Source of the DNA: CAVZMI01 sp050011775
GTDB lineage: Bacteria; Bacteroidota; Ignavibacteria; UBA10030; CAVZMI01
DNA length: 64,000 bases
Reading direction: 5' to 3'
Assembly: GCA_050011775.1 (NCBI GenBank)
Contig: JBEKIL010000014.1
Coordinates: 69,003 to 133,002, forward strand
The translations under genes were made by a program, and so were the position numbers. Below, in pieces: positions 17,935 through 27,248 of the stretch (its first letter is position 1; every line of letters begins with the position of its first letter). A model generated the notes under the pieces. It saw only the letters and a list, made by a program, of their open reading frames with translations, was not told where the DNA came from and searched no databases.

Positions 17935-18170
17935 TCTTTTATAAAGCAAATGTATTGCTGTGCCGTTCCAGAGCCTTGTGTCGAGTGCCAATCGAGACAC
18001 TAGTATACTAAAATAGGGTTAAAAAGAGGTAGAATTCGGTATATTTCTTCTGGAGAAAAGAATGAAAATATGCAACCAGAATCGATCACCCGGTGAATTC
18101 AAATGTTGGACGAAATTACTTGTGGTGAGCTTATCGAACCATATTTCGTCCTCAAAGCTGGCCTTCCAGT

Positions 18171-18345
18171 CCACCGGTGATGGTCGGGTAAACTACCCGA
18201 CCTACAATGTTAGTACTCCATAGTGAAAAATGTAGGACGGGATGCTATCCCGTCCACCGGTGATGGTCGGGTAAACTACCCGACCTACAATGTTAGTACT
18301 CCATAGTGAAAAATGTAGGACGGGATGCTATCCCGTCCATCAATG
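18171..18345. repeat. 83-bp tandem repeat built of two hairpins
   Basis: A unit of 83 bp occurs about twice, beginning at 18171 and 18254, with a decayed third start at about 18337. Each unit holds the palindromes GGTCGGGTAAACTACCCGACC and GGACGGGATGCTATCCCGTCC. Similar modules, more degenerate, continue to about 18460, and a related pair occurs at 38084-38145. The rest of 17935-18856 has no recognisable gene. Confidence 0.85.
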
Positions 18346-18856
18346 ATGGTCGGGTTGGCTTGTGGTGAGTCCAACCGAACCACAACCCGACCTATATCGT
18401 TACTGTTTTACTGGATGACAAATGTAGGACGAAATTTTATTTCGTCCTCAAAGCATAAATACCGCGTTTTACAGCAATCGCCCCACCATACTTGCCATTA
18501 TCGGTGGAATCTCGGGTAATTGTTCGAGAAATCTGAGTACCCGGTAAGTATCACTTGCTGATCCTAATTATTCTTATCATAGTCGTGCGTTGTCTCCTCG
18601 ACAACGCGTTAGCATCCTTAATTCTCGGCGTTTGGTAGTGCACTGGGGATTTTTGTTAACATTCCATCTCTTGCCCCTTGTTTCTGTCTTTCTGCTGACC
18701 TACCTTTGAGGTAGTTACAGTTTGACTTCTCAAGGGTTCCAAGGCGCAAAAAAGTGGAAAAATATAGGCGCAATCTAGTGATTCAAGAATAATTACGCAT
18801 TATGCGTTACGCAGGAGGCGTAATTTGAAAAACCCTTTTCAATACAGGATTTAAAG

Positions 18857-19233
18857 CGAAAAAAGAAGATTGCCTCACTTGGCAAAGGCCGGGATGCCCG
18901 TTGGAAACGCCTGCCTGCCGTCAGGCAGGAATTGGCTCAGTGAGCCATTAATCCGCCAGACAAACGGCGGACAGGTGGTATCACCAAATGCCTTCGTGAG
19001 CCTATTAATAGTAGATACATGCACCGAAGAAGTCACGCAAAAAGAATAACAAATAAATAAACGGTATATTGCCCGATAATGGTTGATTTCACAAATGTGA
19101 GGGAAAAAGAAGATCGCTTCACTTGGCAAAGGCCGGGATGCCCGTTGGAAACGCCTGCCTGCCGCCAGGCAGGAATCGGCTCAGTGAGCCATTAATAGTA
19201 TCACCAAATGCCTTCGTGAGCCTATTAATAGTA
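18857..19233. repeat. Two direct copies of an about 135-bp repeat upstream of hsdR
   Basis: Copy 1 spans 18857-19014 and copy 2 19101-19233. Both contain the palindrome CCTGCCTGCCG(T/C)CAGGCAGG, then GGCTCAGTGAGCC, then CCTTCGTGAGCCTATTAATAG. Copy 1 is longer because a 26-bp CCGCC...GGCGGACAGG palindrome is inserted at 18953-18978. The segment GGTTGATTTCACAAATG precedes copy 2 and recurs after it. Confidence 0.85.
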
Positions 19234-19308
19234 CTGAAAATTTTCAAAGGTTGATTTCACAAATGGATTGGAAATGAAGGTTGAATAAATACAAGGTTTA
19301 GCCACATT

Positions 19309-22068
19309 ATGCCAACTCCTGAACAAGAAGCACGACAACATATTGACAAACTCCTGCAAGCGTCAGGGTGGGAAGTGCAAGATTTCAAAAAGGTGAACCT
19401 GAGTGCAAATCTCGGTGTGGCAGTGCGGGAGTATCCTACCGAATCGGGTCCAGCAGATTATCTCCTCTTTGTTGATCGTAAGCCCATCGGTGTTATTGAG
19501 GCAAAACCAGTTGGAACGACGCTCAGTGGTGTGGCAGAACAATCTCAGCGTTACCTTGCCAGCAGATTGAAATATATTAAAATCGACAACCTTTCCCTGC
19601 GATTTGGCTATGAAAGCACGGGCATTGAAACATTCTTCCGTGATTTGAACGATCCCAATCCACGTTCTCGGAGAGTCTTTGCATTCCACAAACCGGAAAC
19701 ATTACTTGAGTGGACTCAGCAGGAAAAAACCTTGCGTGCTCGGTTAAAGGAAATGCCTCTACCTGTGCTTGGAGACTTGCGGGATTGCGGCATCGAGGCA
19801 ATCAAGAATCTTGAGAAATCGTTTGCCGAAGACAAACCACGTGCACTCATCCAAATGGCAACAGGGAGTGGAAAGACGCGAACATCCGTTGCGTTCACAT
19901 ATCGGCTGATCAAACATGCACATGCGAGGCGTGTTCTATTTCTTGTTGACCGCAACAATCTCGGACGGCAGACAAAGAACGAGTTCCAGCAGTATATTAC
20001 ACCTGATGACGGGAGAAAGTTGACCGAGCTTTACAATGTACAGCATCTCACATCCAATACTATAGACACTATCAATCGGGTGTGCATCACCACCATCCAG
20101 CGATTGTATTCAATGCTAAAGGGCGAGCCAGACTTAGACCCGATATTGGAAGAGCAATCCTTTTTTGATTTGAGAGAAACAGAGGGACAACAACGGGATG
20201 TGGAATATAATCCCAATATTCCTATTGAAATGTTCGATGTTATCATTACCGATGAATGTCATCGATCCATTTATAATTTGTGGCGGCAGGTGCTGGAGTA
20301 TTTCGATGCGTATATCATAGGATTGACGGCAACGCCTTCCAAGCAGACACTCGGATTCTTCAATCAGAATCTTGTAATTGAATACAGCCACGAGAACGCG
20401 GTTGCAGATGGTGTGAATGTCGGATTTGATGTATATCGCATAAAAACTGAGATCACCGAACGTGGCTCAAAAATTGAAACGGGCTTTTATGTTGACAAAC
20501 GGAATAAGCAGACTCGCGCTGTTCGCTGGGAGCAATTAGATGCCGACTTTGAGTATGTCGCCTCACAGCTTGACCGTGATGTGGTTTCAAAAGATCAAAT
20601 CCGTACAGTGATACGCACATTCAAGGAAAAACTCTTTACCGATATATTCCCTGGCCGCACCAAGGTTCCAAAGACACTTATCTTTGCCAAGGATGATTCT
20701 CATGCTGAAGATATTGTAGGAATTGTAAAAGAAGAATTTGGCGAGGGAAATGACTTCTGCAAGAAGATCACGTATCAATCCATCAAGTCCGGTGAGAAAC
20801 CAGAAGACTTGCTGGCGAGTTTCCGCAATTCGTATTATCCACGAATTGCAGTGTCGGTGGATATGATTGCAACGGGAACAGATATCCGACCGCTGGAGTG
20901 TTTGCTGTTTATGCGGGACATCAAATCCCGTGTCTATTTTGAGCAAATGAAGGGGCGCGGCACGCGCACGATTGACCCGACCGACTTACAGGTGGTGACT
21001 CCCGATGCAACAAGTAAAACGCACTTTATGATCGTTGATGCCATTGGCGTGTGCGAGAGCGAGAAGAACGATATGCGCCCGCTGGAGCGGAAGCCAACCG
21101 TGCCTTTCGATAAGCTGTTATTGAGTGTTGCTCTTGGCAATACGGATGAAGATACGCTCTCATCTCTTGCGGGACGATTAGCTCGATTGGAGCGGGAAAC
21201 GAAAGATGAGGATAAAAAGGAAATACAAACCATCGCAAAAGGAACAACCATTAAGCAGATGATTCATCGCTTGCTGGATGCAGTTGACCCTGATAAGCAG
21301 ATGGAACGAGCGAAAGAGACCTTCAAGACCGATGCACCGACACCGGCACAGACAAAGAAAGCAGCGGAGGAACTTGCCGCTTCTGCACGTTCACTCTTTG
21401 ACGATGCCAAGTTGAGAGATATCCTGATTGAAATGAAACGGCGGAACGAGCAGACAATTGACACGGTGAGCAAAGACGCTATTCTTTCTGCTGGCTTCGA
21501 TGCGCAGGCAAAAGAGAAGGCAAAGACGATTGTTGAGTCGTTTAAAAAGTTTATTGAGGAGAACAAAGACGAGATTACTGCGCTGCAAATTCTCTATGGC
21601 AAACCATACGGACAGCGGCATTTAACGTATGAGGACATTAAGCAGGTTGCCGATGCGATACGCAAGCCGCCGTACCAGTTGACACCAGAATTGCTCTGGC
21701 ACGCCTACGAGCAACTGGAAAAAGCAAAGGTGCGTGGTGCTGGTGCGACGAAACTGCTGACAAATATGATTTCCTTGATACGATTTGCTGTTGGACAAGC
21801 TCAGGTGCTGGAGCCGTTCGACGAAACAGTGGAAGAGAAGTTTAAGAGATGGATTTCCAAGCAGGAGGATTTAGGGCGTGAGTTCACACCGTTACAAATG
21901 GAATGGCTGAGAATGATGAAAGACCATATTGCCACAAGCTTAGAAATAACTTCGGATGTATTTGAGCTTGATCCGTTCTATGCTCACGGCGGCGAGATAA
22001 AAGCGAGGATGCTCTTTGGCGAGAACCTTAACAAAATTATGAATGAACTGAATGAAGTGTTGGTATGA
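19309..22068 (+). CDS. hsdR: Type I restriction enzyme, R subunit
   Basis: 919 residues. The N-terminal nuclease domain has the PD-(D/E)XK core (Asp about 50, then IEAK at 63-66). The helicase motor follows: Walker A TGSGKT at 185-190, DECHR (motif II) near 311, TATPSK (motif III), and the VDMIATGTD and QMKGRGTR blocks (motifs V and VI). The last about 300 residues form the C-terminal region typical of EcoEI-like R subunits, which contacts the methylase. It cuts DNA away from unmethylated sites after ATP-driven translocation. It overlaps hsdS by 4 bp (ATGA), so the two are translationally coupled. Confidence 0.96.
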   Translation: MPTPEQEARQHIDKLLQASGWEVQDFKKVNLSANLGVAVREYPTESGPADYLLFVDRKPIGVIEAKPVGTTLSGVAEQSQRYLASRLKYIKIDNLSLRFGYESTGIETFFRDLNDPNPRSRRVFAFHKPETLLEWTQQEKTLRARLKEMPLPVLGDLRDCGIEAIKNLEKSFAEDKPRALIQMATGSGKTRTSVAFTYRLIKHAHARRVLFLVDRNNLGRQTKNEFQQYITPDDGRKLTELYNVQHLTSNTIDTINRVCITTIQRLYSMLKGEPDLDPILEEQSFFDLRETEGQQRDVEYNPNIPIEMFDVIITDECHRSIYNLWRQVLEYFDAYIIGLTATPSKQTLGFFNQNLVIEYSHENAVADGVNVGFDVYRIKTEITERGSKIETGFYVDKRNKQTRAVRWEQLDADFEYVASQLDRDVVSKDQIRTVIRTFKEKLFTDIFPGRTKVPKTLIFAKDDSHAEDIVGIVKEEFGEGNDFCKKITYQSIKSGEKPEDLLASFRNSYYPRIAVSVDMIATGTDIRPLECLLFMRDIKSRVYFEQMKGRGTRTIDPTDLQVVTPDATSKTHFMIVDAIGVCESEKNDMRPLERKPTVPFDKLLLSVALGNTDEDTLSSLAGRLARLERETKDEDKKEIQTIAKGTTIKQMIHRLLDAVDPDKQMERAKETFKTDAPTPAQTKKAAEELAASARSLFDDAKLRDILIEMKRRNEQTIDTVSKDAILSAGFDAQAKEKAKTIVESFKKFIEENKDEITALQILYGKPYGQRHLTYEDIKQVADAIRKPPYQLTPELLWHAYEQLEKAKVRGAGATKLLTNMISLIRFAVGQAQVLEPFDETVEEKFKRWISKQEDLGREFTPLQMEWLRMMKDHIATSLEITSDVFELDPFYAHGGEIKARMLFGENLNKIMNELNEVLV

Positions 22069-23534
22069 TGGCAGAACAGAACTACAATGAATTGCCAGAA
22101 AGATGGATTTGGACGACGCTGAAGGAAATAATTAAAGTTCGCAATGGCTATGCCTTCAGTAGCTCAGATTACAGAGAGAACGGAGTCCTATTGGTTCGCC
22201 AAACGAATTTGTCAGGTGATAGAGTTGTTCTTGACAATGCTATATTTCTTCCAAAAGATTATCTTAGCAAATATCAAGAATATGAAATAACAAAAGGTGA
22301 TATTCTCGTTGGTATGTCAGGTTCGATTGGAAAAATATGCGTTTACGAATACGATGAACCAGCCCTACAAAACCAACGAACTGGTTTACTACAATTTTAT
22401 GAATCAAGTACGAAGCATTACGTTAGGTATTACTTCCTAATTCTCTCAAGTCATTTCGAAAAGCTTGCCAAAGGCGTTGCAGTTCAAAACATTAGTGCTA
22501 AAGAAATTGAATCGGTAGAATTACCTCTTCCTCCTCTCCCCGAGCAGCAGCGCATTGTAGCAAAGATAGAAGAACTCTTCACCGATTTGGATGCAGGTGT
22601 TGCTGCGCTGAAGCAAATCCAGGTGCAGCTGAAGCGTTATCGCCAGTCTGTGCTGAAAACGGCGTTCGAGGGAAAGCTGACTGCTGATTGGAAAAAGCAT
22701 CAGGGTGATGGGAAAAGAGAGACGGGGGCTGAGTTGCTGGAGCGGATACGGGAGGAGCGGAAAAAGAGACTTGGAAGTAAATACAAAGAGCCAACCCCGA
22801 TAGATACAAGCGAACTGCCTGAGTTGCCAGAGGGGTGGGTGTGGGCGAGGATCAGTGATATTTGTGATGTCGTTCGAGGTGGCTCACCACGACCGGCAGG
22901 TGATTCAAGGTATTACAATGGTACTATACCATTCTTAAAAGTTGCTGATCTGACGAAAGACAATAATATCTATTTGAATTCATTTGAATTTACAATTAAG
23001 GAAGCAGGCCTTCGAAAGACTCGCCAGATACATCCAAACACGTTGTTGCTGACAAATAGTGGCGCGACTTTGGGAGTACCAAAGATATGTATGATCGAAG
23101 CAACAATGAATGATGGTATTGCTGCATTATTGAATTTAGATGATTGCTCTAACCTGTATATATACTATTTTTGGCAGACCAAAACAAAAGAGTTAAGAAA
23201 TATCAATCAAGGTGCTGCTCAACCCAATTTGAATACAACTCTTATAAAAGATGTGATCTTTCCGATAACATCATTTGAGGAACAAGAACGAATTGCAATG
23301 GATATCGACCGTTACTTCTCTGTTGCCGATGCAATTGAGAAAACGGTGGAAGAGAGTTTGGCACAATCCGAGCGCCTGCGTCAGAGCATCTTGAAGAAAG
23401 CGTTTGAAGGAAAACTCGTGCCGCAAGATCCAACAGACGAACCAGCTGAGAAATTGCTGGAGAGGATAAAGGCGGAGAGGGAGAAATGTAATCAAAAAGG
23501 AAAAAGAAAAACAATAAAAGGAAATATTGATTAG
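22065..23534 (+). CDS. hsdS: Type I restriction enzyme, S (specificity) subunit
   Basis: 489 residues with the double layout of S subunits: target-recognition domain 1 (about 12-150), a conserved coiled coil beginning PLPPLPEQQRIVAKIEELF, target-recognition domain 2 (about 250-400, opening LPEGWVWARISDICDVVRGG), and a second coiled coil ending KKAFEGKLVPQD. It recognises the bipartite DNA site and bridges the M and R subunits. The start ATG at 22065 overlaps the hsdR stop. Unusually, hsdM does not follow; retron, nuclease-like and Fic genes lie between. Confidence 0.95.
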   Translation: MMAEQNYNELPERWIWTTLKEIIKVRNGYAFSSSDYRENGVLLVRQTNLSGDRVVLDNAIFLPKDYLSKYQEYEITKGDILVGMSGSIGKICVYEYDEPALQNQRTGLLQFYESSTKHYVRYYFLILSSHFEKLAKGVAVQNISAKEIESVELPLPPLPEQQRIVAKIEELFTDLDAGVAALKQIQVQLKRYRQSVLKTAFEGKLTADWKKHQGDGKRETGAELLERIREERKKRLGSKYKEPTPIDTSELPELPEGWVWARISDICDVVRGGSPRPAGDSRYYNGTIPFLKVADLTKDNNIYLNSFEFTIKEAGLRKTRQIHPNTLLLTNSGATLGVPKICMIEATMNDGIAALLNLDDCSNLYIYYFWQTKTKELRNINQGAAQPNLNTTLIKDVIFPITSFEEQERIAMDIDRYFSVADAIEKTVEESLAQSERLRQSILKKAFEGKLVPQDPTDEPAEKLLERIKAEREKCNQKGKRKTIKGNID

Positions 23535-23535
23535 A

Positions 23536-24819
23536 ATGAAGATGTCGACATTAAAGAGTATTTTACAAAACGAGGATTGGAAAGAACGGATCTCAATAAT
23601 TGAAAAGCGATTAAAGAAATCTGTCAATTCTATCGAAATTCTGTCTTGGTTGAATAATTTTGAATACAGAGACTGGAATAATGCTCTAAAAGTCCTGGAA
23701 GCGTTAGAATATTTTTCGGAAAGTGAGATTATTGAATTATATGAAAACCGCATAAGTAAGATAATTGGTACACTATCATCCACAATGGAATACGTTGTTC
23801 ATCCAATTGGTGAATATGGAAAAAGTGGGACTATGATGGTGTATTATTTCAAGAAAACACCTTCCTTTATAAATAATTCATATTTATTTAGCTTTGCAGA
23901 GAAAACTCATAAACTCAAAAGTGTACTTAATTTAAGGAAGACTCTTTTGTTGCTTGATGATTATTTAGGCACAGGGAAATCGGCAAACGATTATGTGAGA
24001 CAATTCGTTTTACCATTGCTTAATAAGCGTGGCCTTACTATCCCTATAATTTTGGTTAGCTTATTTGGCAATGAGTCGGGGATTAAGTTAATTGGACGAA
24101 AACTTCCCAAAATAAAAATCTATACAGAACAAAGATTAAAAGCTTTTACATCAAGAGGTTCAATATTTGGTAACTATAAAAGGATGATTGTAATTCGAAA
24201 ATTCTGCTACAAATATGGGCAGGGTTTATTTACAATCTATGATCCGGTTACACATAATAATATTGATCACCCTTTAGGTTATCAGAATTCACAAAGCATA
24301 ATAGTGTTTCCATATGGCCCTCCAAATAACACATTACCAATTATATGGTCGAGTGATCATAATTGGCACCCCTTATATCCGCGGCACTCATTTGCTAAAA
24401 TTAACCAAACTCGACGTTTCCGAAGAGAAAATGCTCAGATTATGGCAAAATTACTTGCTGATGGAAATATTGATGATATTATTAGTGGACATGGAAAAAC
24501 GAGTTGGCGAGAATATAATTATGCAACAAAGACTGACTTCATGATATTCGCGGTAATACTGATGAAAAGGATGAGGCGACCCGTCCCAATAGTATGTCAA
24601 ACTCTTGGTATCACAGAAACAGACTATTTGAAGATCCTAACAGATGCTACTACACGAGAATTATTAGATGCAGAGGGAGAACTCACAAATAAAGGTGAAA
24701 AGATTTATAAAGAAGCAAATCGCATACGAAGGCATAATATACAAACTCACAGTATGATTCAATTGAGACAGAAAGAAGAAGTGATGTACATTCCAAAGAT
24801 ATTTATGGGAAGGTCATAG
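23536..24819 (+). CDS. Phosphoribosyltransferase-like protein with C-terminal winged helix; probable retron effector
   Basis: The key sequence is LLLLDDYLGTGKSANDYV at residues about 137-154, the PRPP-binding signature (acidic pair, then GTG loop) of type I phosphoribosyltransferases. Residues about 325-410 form a predicted winged-helix (PVPIVCQTLGITETDYLKIL ... LTNKGEKIY). As I recall the published retron classification, one class (type III) pairs the reverse transcriptase with a PRTase-like protein; this gene lies directly before a retron RNA and reverse transcriptase, which fits. Its stop codon lies inside the RNA's a1 arm. The frame opens from a TTG at 23527 overlapping hsdS; ATG 23536 or 23542 are alternatives and the choice is uncertain. 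The gene is AT-rich compared with hsdR. Confidence 0.72.
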   Translation: MKMSTLKSILQNEDWKERISIIEKRLKKSVNSIEILSWLNNFEYRDWNNALKVLEALEYFSESEIIELYENRISKIIGTLSSTMEYVVHPIGEYGKSGTMMVYYFKKTPSFINNSYLFSFAEKTHKLKSVLNLRKTLLLLDDYLGTGKSANDYVRQFVLPLLNKRGLTIPIILVSLFGNESGIKLIGRKLPKIKIYTEQRLKAFTSRGSIFGNYKRMIVIRKFCYKYGQGLFTIYDPVTHNNIDHPLGYQNSQSIIVFPYGPPNNTLPIIWSSDHNWHPLYPRHSFAKINQTRRFRRENAQIMAKLLADGNIDDIISGHGKTSWREYNYATKTDFMIFAVILMKRMRRPVPIVCQTLGITETDYLKILTDATTRELLDAEGELTNKGEKIYKEANRIRRHNIQTHSMIQLRQKEEVMYIPKIFMGRS

Positions 24820-24983
24820 TATGATTAGCAATACTTCGCCATTACGGGAAGTACCGAATCCAGTGGATTCGGGTGTATTAAAGCAACTCTACATCGTTAT
24901 AGTATGCGACACGCTGAAAAGCACATCGGTGCATACTATAATGGTAAATCATATTCAGGATAGACGTAATCATATTTTATGAC
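24813..24983 (+). ncRNA. Retron msr/msd RNA
   Basis: The segment between the effector and reverse transcriptase genes has the full expected retron layout. Inverted ends: a1 (24813-24827) pairs with a2 (24967-24983) as 6 + 8 base pairs around a 1 x 3 internal loop. Directly after a1 is TTAGC, so G24828 is the candidate branching guanosine. Hairpin 1: TACTTC/GAAGTA (24832-24853). Hairpin 2: CCGAATCC-AGT-GGATTCGG (24854-24872), perfect. The msd stem: TTATAGTATGC (24897-24907) with GCATACTATAA (24931-24941), perfect 11 bp and extendable to 15 with wobble pairs. a2 is preceded by GACG. The RNA overlaps the last bases of the effector gene and the first codon of the reverse transcriptase gene. Confidence 0.85.
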
Positions 24984-26064
24984 TTTCCCTTTATATCAAT
25001 ATCGTGAACAATCGAAAGCTCTCGGTCATTCAGAAGATTTTACCAGAGATACTTCGTCATATGCAGAACACCTTTCTGCTCAGGATTTGCCAGTAATTTT
25101 TTCATCAAAACATTTGGCTCTCCTGTTAGACGTGAATCCTTTATATTTGGCAAGATTTATTAACGTTAGGTCCGAAGAGTACAAAGTATATAAACTACGG
25201 AAGAAAAGAGGTGGATATAGATGGATTCAAAGTCCTTCTGCTGAACTAAAAAATATCCAAAAATGGATAAAGAAATTTATTCTAGACAAAATTCCACTTC
25301 ATGAGTCAGCTAATGGCTTCATTAAGGGGAAATCGATTTATAAAAATGCGTTGCCTCATTCTGGCCATGACATTGTACTGAATGTTGATCTCTATCATTT
25401 CTTTGATACTATTACTGAGAAGCGAACATTTGGTGTATTTAAAAACCTTGGGTATCATGGAGGCGTATCAAGAATTTTAGCAGAACTATGCTGTGCAATT
25501 CCTCCTAAAATCTATTGGAAAGAAATTATTAATGATTCTATTTTCCTCCCTTCAAAAACCCATGTTTCTCAAGCAGTTCTTCCGCAGGGCGCACCTACCA
25601 GCCCGAGCATATCTAACTTGGTGTGTCGAAAACTTGACCTACGCTTTTTCCGGTTAGCAACTAAACTTGGGGCAAATTATACACGGTATGCGGATGATTT
25701 AACATTCTCTGGCACAAGATCATCTATACCATCACTGAATACAGTAAGGACTATAGTAAGTGATGAAGGATTTTACTTAAACGACCCAAAAACATCATAT
25801 AAAAGTAAGAACAAGAAACAAATGGTTACAGGTTTGACAGTAAATCAAGGAATTCATGTTCCACAAATATTTATAAGAGAAGTATCAAGGAATCTATATT
25901 TTTCAGAGAAATATGGACCCTATAACCACCTGCTACACCTCGGAATTCACAAGGCTGGTTTCAAAGAGTGGATATTAGGAAAGATATTTTTCGTTTACTC
26001 GATAGACAAAAAAAAAGGGAAAAAGATGTTTGAACAATTCGCTGAAATTGAGTGGGGAATTTAG
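24979..26064 (+). CDS. Retron-type reverse transcriptase
   Basis: 361 residues with the hallmarks that separate retron enzymes from group II intron and DGR enzymes: the NAxxH motif (NALPH, 123-127), catalytic Asp in VLNVDLYHFFDTI (137), LPQGAPTSPSISN (201-213), the active site YTRYADDLTFS (234-244) and the VTG motif QMVTGLTVN (281-289). It would copy the msd part of the RNA just upstream, primed from a branching G, to make msDNA. There is no maturase, endonuclease or protease fusion. ATG 24979 lies within the a2 arm; no other Met occurs before the conserved core, so it is taken as the start. Confidence 0.93.
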   Translation: MTFPLYQYREQSKALGHSEDFTRDTSSYAEHLSAQDLPVIFSSKHLALLLDVNPLYLARFINVRSEEYKVYKLRKKRGGYRWIQSPSAELKNIQKWIKKFILDKIPLHESANGFIKGKSIYKNALPHSGHDIVLNVDLYHFFDTITEKRTFGVFKNLGYHGGVSRILAELCCAIPPKIYWKEIINDSIFLPSKTHVSQAVLPQGAPTSPSISNLVCRKLDLRFFRLATKLGANYTRYADDLTFSGTRSSIPSLNTVRTIVSDEGFYLNDPKTSYKSKNKKQMVTGLTVNQGIHVPQIFIREVSRNLYFSEKYGPYNHLLHLGIHKAGFKEWILGKIFFVYSIDKKKGKKMFEQFAEIEWGI

Positions 26065-26065
26065 A

Positions 26066-26119
26066 ATGCCAAACGAATCATCTCAAATAGTACAATCTTG
26101 GTATTATTCAATCGTATGA
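26066..26119 (+). pseudogene. Fragment of hsdM 5' end, copy 1 (about 12 codons)
   Basis: One base after the reverse transcriptase stop, an ATG begins a frame reading MPNESSQIVQSW, which matches the HsdM N-terminus MGSESSQIVQRLW of the intact gene at 28406. Similarity ends after about 12 codons, and the frame stops at 26119. The next gene starts inside the end of this frame (ATG 26116). It marks an old junction where hsdM once began. Confidence 0.85.
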
Positions 26120-26979
26120 ACTTCAAATCTCGGGCAAGAGCTCATCAAAAATTGTTCCGTGAGAATATTTTGAGAATTCATCGATTTGATAAATATGAGT
26201 CTATGTTGTGTCCTCAGGATGCAAAAGCCGGTGCAAACTTCTGCGTAGATTTTCCCGGATTGTTCAAGATTGTTCGCAAAAGATATCGTTTTGAAAACCA
26301 TGCTGCCGTGTATTCTAATATGTTGAGAAGTGAGCACATCCCTTATAATTTCTTCATTCCGCTAATGCTTGATGAGAGTAATAATATCACTCTTAATATC
26401 CTTAATGCATTCATCGTGAATCGTCCAGTTATTCGAATCAACGATATCAGAATTGAATGGCATCCTGAACCCAAGGCAGATTACCTCGATGATAATACTG
26501 CCTTCGATGTTTATATTGACTGTGATGGAACTAGTGGAAAGATCGGCGTCGGTATTGAAGTAAAGTATACCGAGCAATCTTATCCATATGGACCTACAGA
26601 GAAGAAAAGAATGAACAATCTATCTTCACCCTATCACCAAGTTACGAATAAGTGTAGGCTGTATAGGGATGGTAAGGTAGATTGCCTAAAACTACAGAAA
26701 TTTAAGCAGACTTGGCGTAATCATCTGCTTGGGGAAGCGATGGTGCTGAAAGGTAATATCAAGAATTTCTACTCGATTCTCCTATACCCCTCTGGAAATT
26801 CGTATCAGTCAGATGTTGTGAAGGAGTACTCAAGTCTTCTAAAACCAGATTGCTTGGATAGGTTTATTGGGCTTACTTACGAAACGTTTATTAAAATCGC
26901 AACACAACACTGCCCTAAGAGTGAAAATTATCAGCAATGGTTAGATTATCTCACAAAGCGCTATATTATTTCGACATAA
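26116..26979 (+). CDS. PD-(D/E)XK nuclease-like protein
   Basis: From ATG 26116 the protein is 287 residues. Its centre reads AFDVYIDC ... GIEVKYTEQS: an Asp, a beta-strand, then E-V-K, the restriction-endonuclease-like active site pattern (D ... ExK). The fold call is therefore good but the exact family is uncertain; PGN_0703-like restriction endonucleases have a similar arrangement. Its place in the island suggests a DNA-targeting defence gene, possibly a retron accessory or an independent restriction enzyme. An upstream TTG at 26098 in frame is less likely as a start. It sits between two hsdM 5' fragments. Confidence 0.65.
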   Translation: MNFKSRARAHQKLFRENILRIHRFDKYESMLCPQDAKAGANFCVDFPGLFKIVRKRYRFENHAAVYSNMLRSEHIPYNFFIPLMLDESNNITLNILNAFIVNRPVIRINDIRIEWHPEPKADYLDDNTAFDVYIDCDGTSGKIGVGIEVKYTEQSYPYGPTEKKRMNNLSSPYHQVTNKCRLYRDGKVDCLKLQKFKQTWRNHLLGEAMVLKGNIKNFYSILLYPSGNSYQSDVVKEYSSLLKPDCLDRFIGLTYETFIKIATQHCPKSENYQQWLDYLTKRYIIST

Positions 26980-27023
26980 ATAAAATTGTTCTTGTTGAAG
27001 CTTCATTGGATTGAATAGGAGTA

Positions 27024-27128
27024 ATGAAAGTGGCAAACGAATCCTCTGCAATAGTACAACGTCTATGGAATTACTGTAATGTTCTCCGTGACGATGGATA
27101 TTCCATATATTTTCGCCTATTTTGTTAA
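27024..27128 (+). pseudogene. Fragment of hsdM 5' end, copy 2 (about 22 codons)
   Basis: A frame with its own AGGAG site reads, after MK, VANESSAIVQRLWNYCNVLR then DDG, almost identical to the start of the intact HsdM. DNA differences over the 45-bp core are six, mostly synonymous. After DDG the similarity stops and the frame terminates at 27128. The intact gene continues with VSYGDYVEQ. 27129-27248 is AT-rich with nothing recognisable. Confidence 0.9.
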
Positions 27129-27248
27129 TTACTAAGATAAGGATGCTCTTATTTTGATGAAAAAAGTTGTGATTTATTATGAAATGTTCATAATTAAGGT
27201 TACAGCGTCAAGTTTAATTAAGCGATCTCCCTAATAAAGGTGATATGA

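Noticed and set aside
18171..18345. CRISPR array
   Set aside because: The repeat unit is one continuous 83-bp tandem with internal palindromes; there are no unique spacers of even length and no cas gene nearby.
24979..26064. Diversity-generating retroelement or group II intron
   Set aside because: No template/variable repeat pair, no accessory Avd-like gene, no maturase or endonuclease domain and no intron domain V hairpin. NAxxH and VTG motifs plus the upstream RNA favour a retron.
26066..26119. Short leader peptide of the nuclease-like gene
   Set aside because: Its first 12 codons match the hsdM start, and a second, longer match lies in the same position ahead of fic, so a truncated hsdM is the better explanation.
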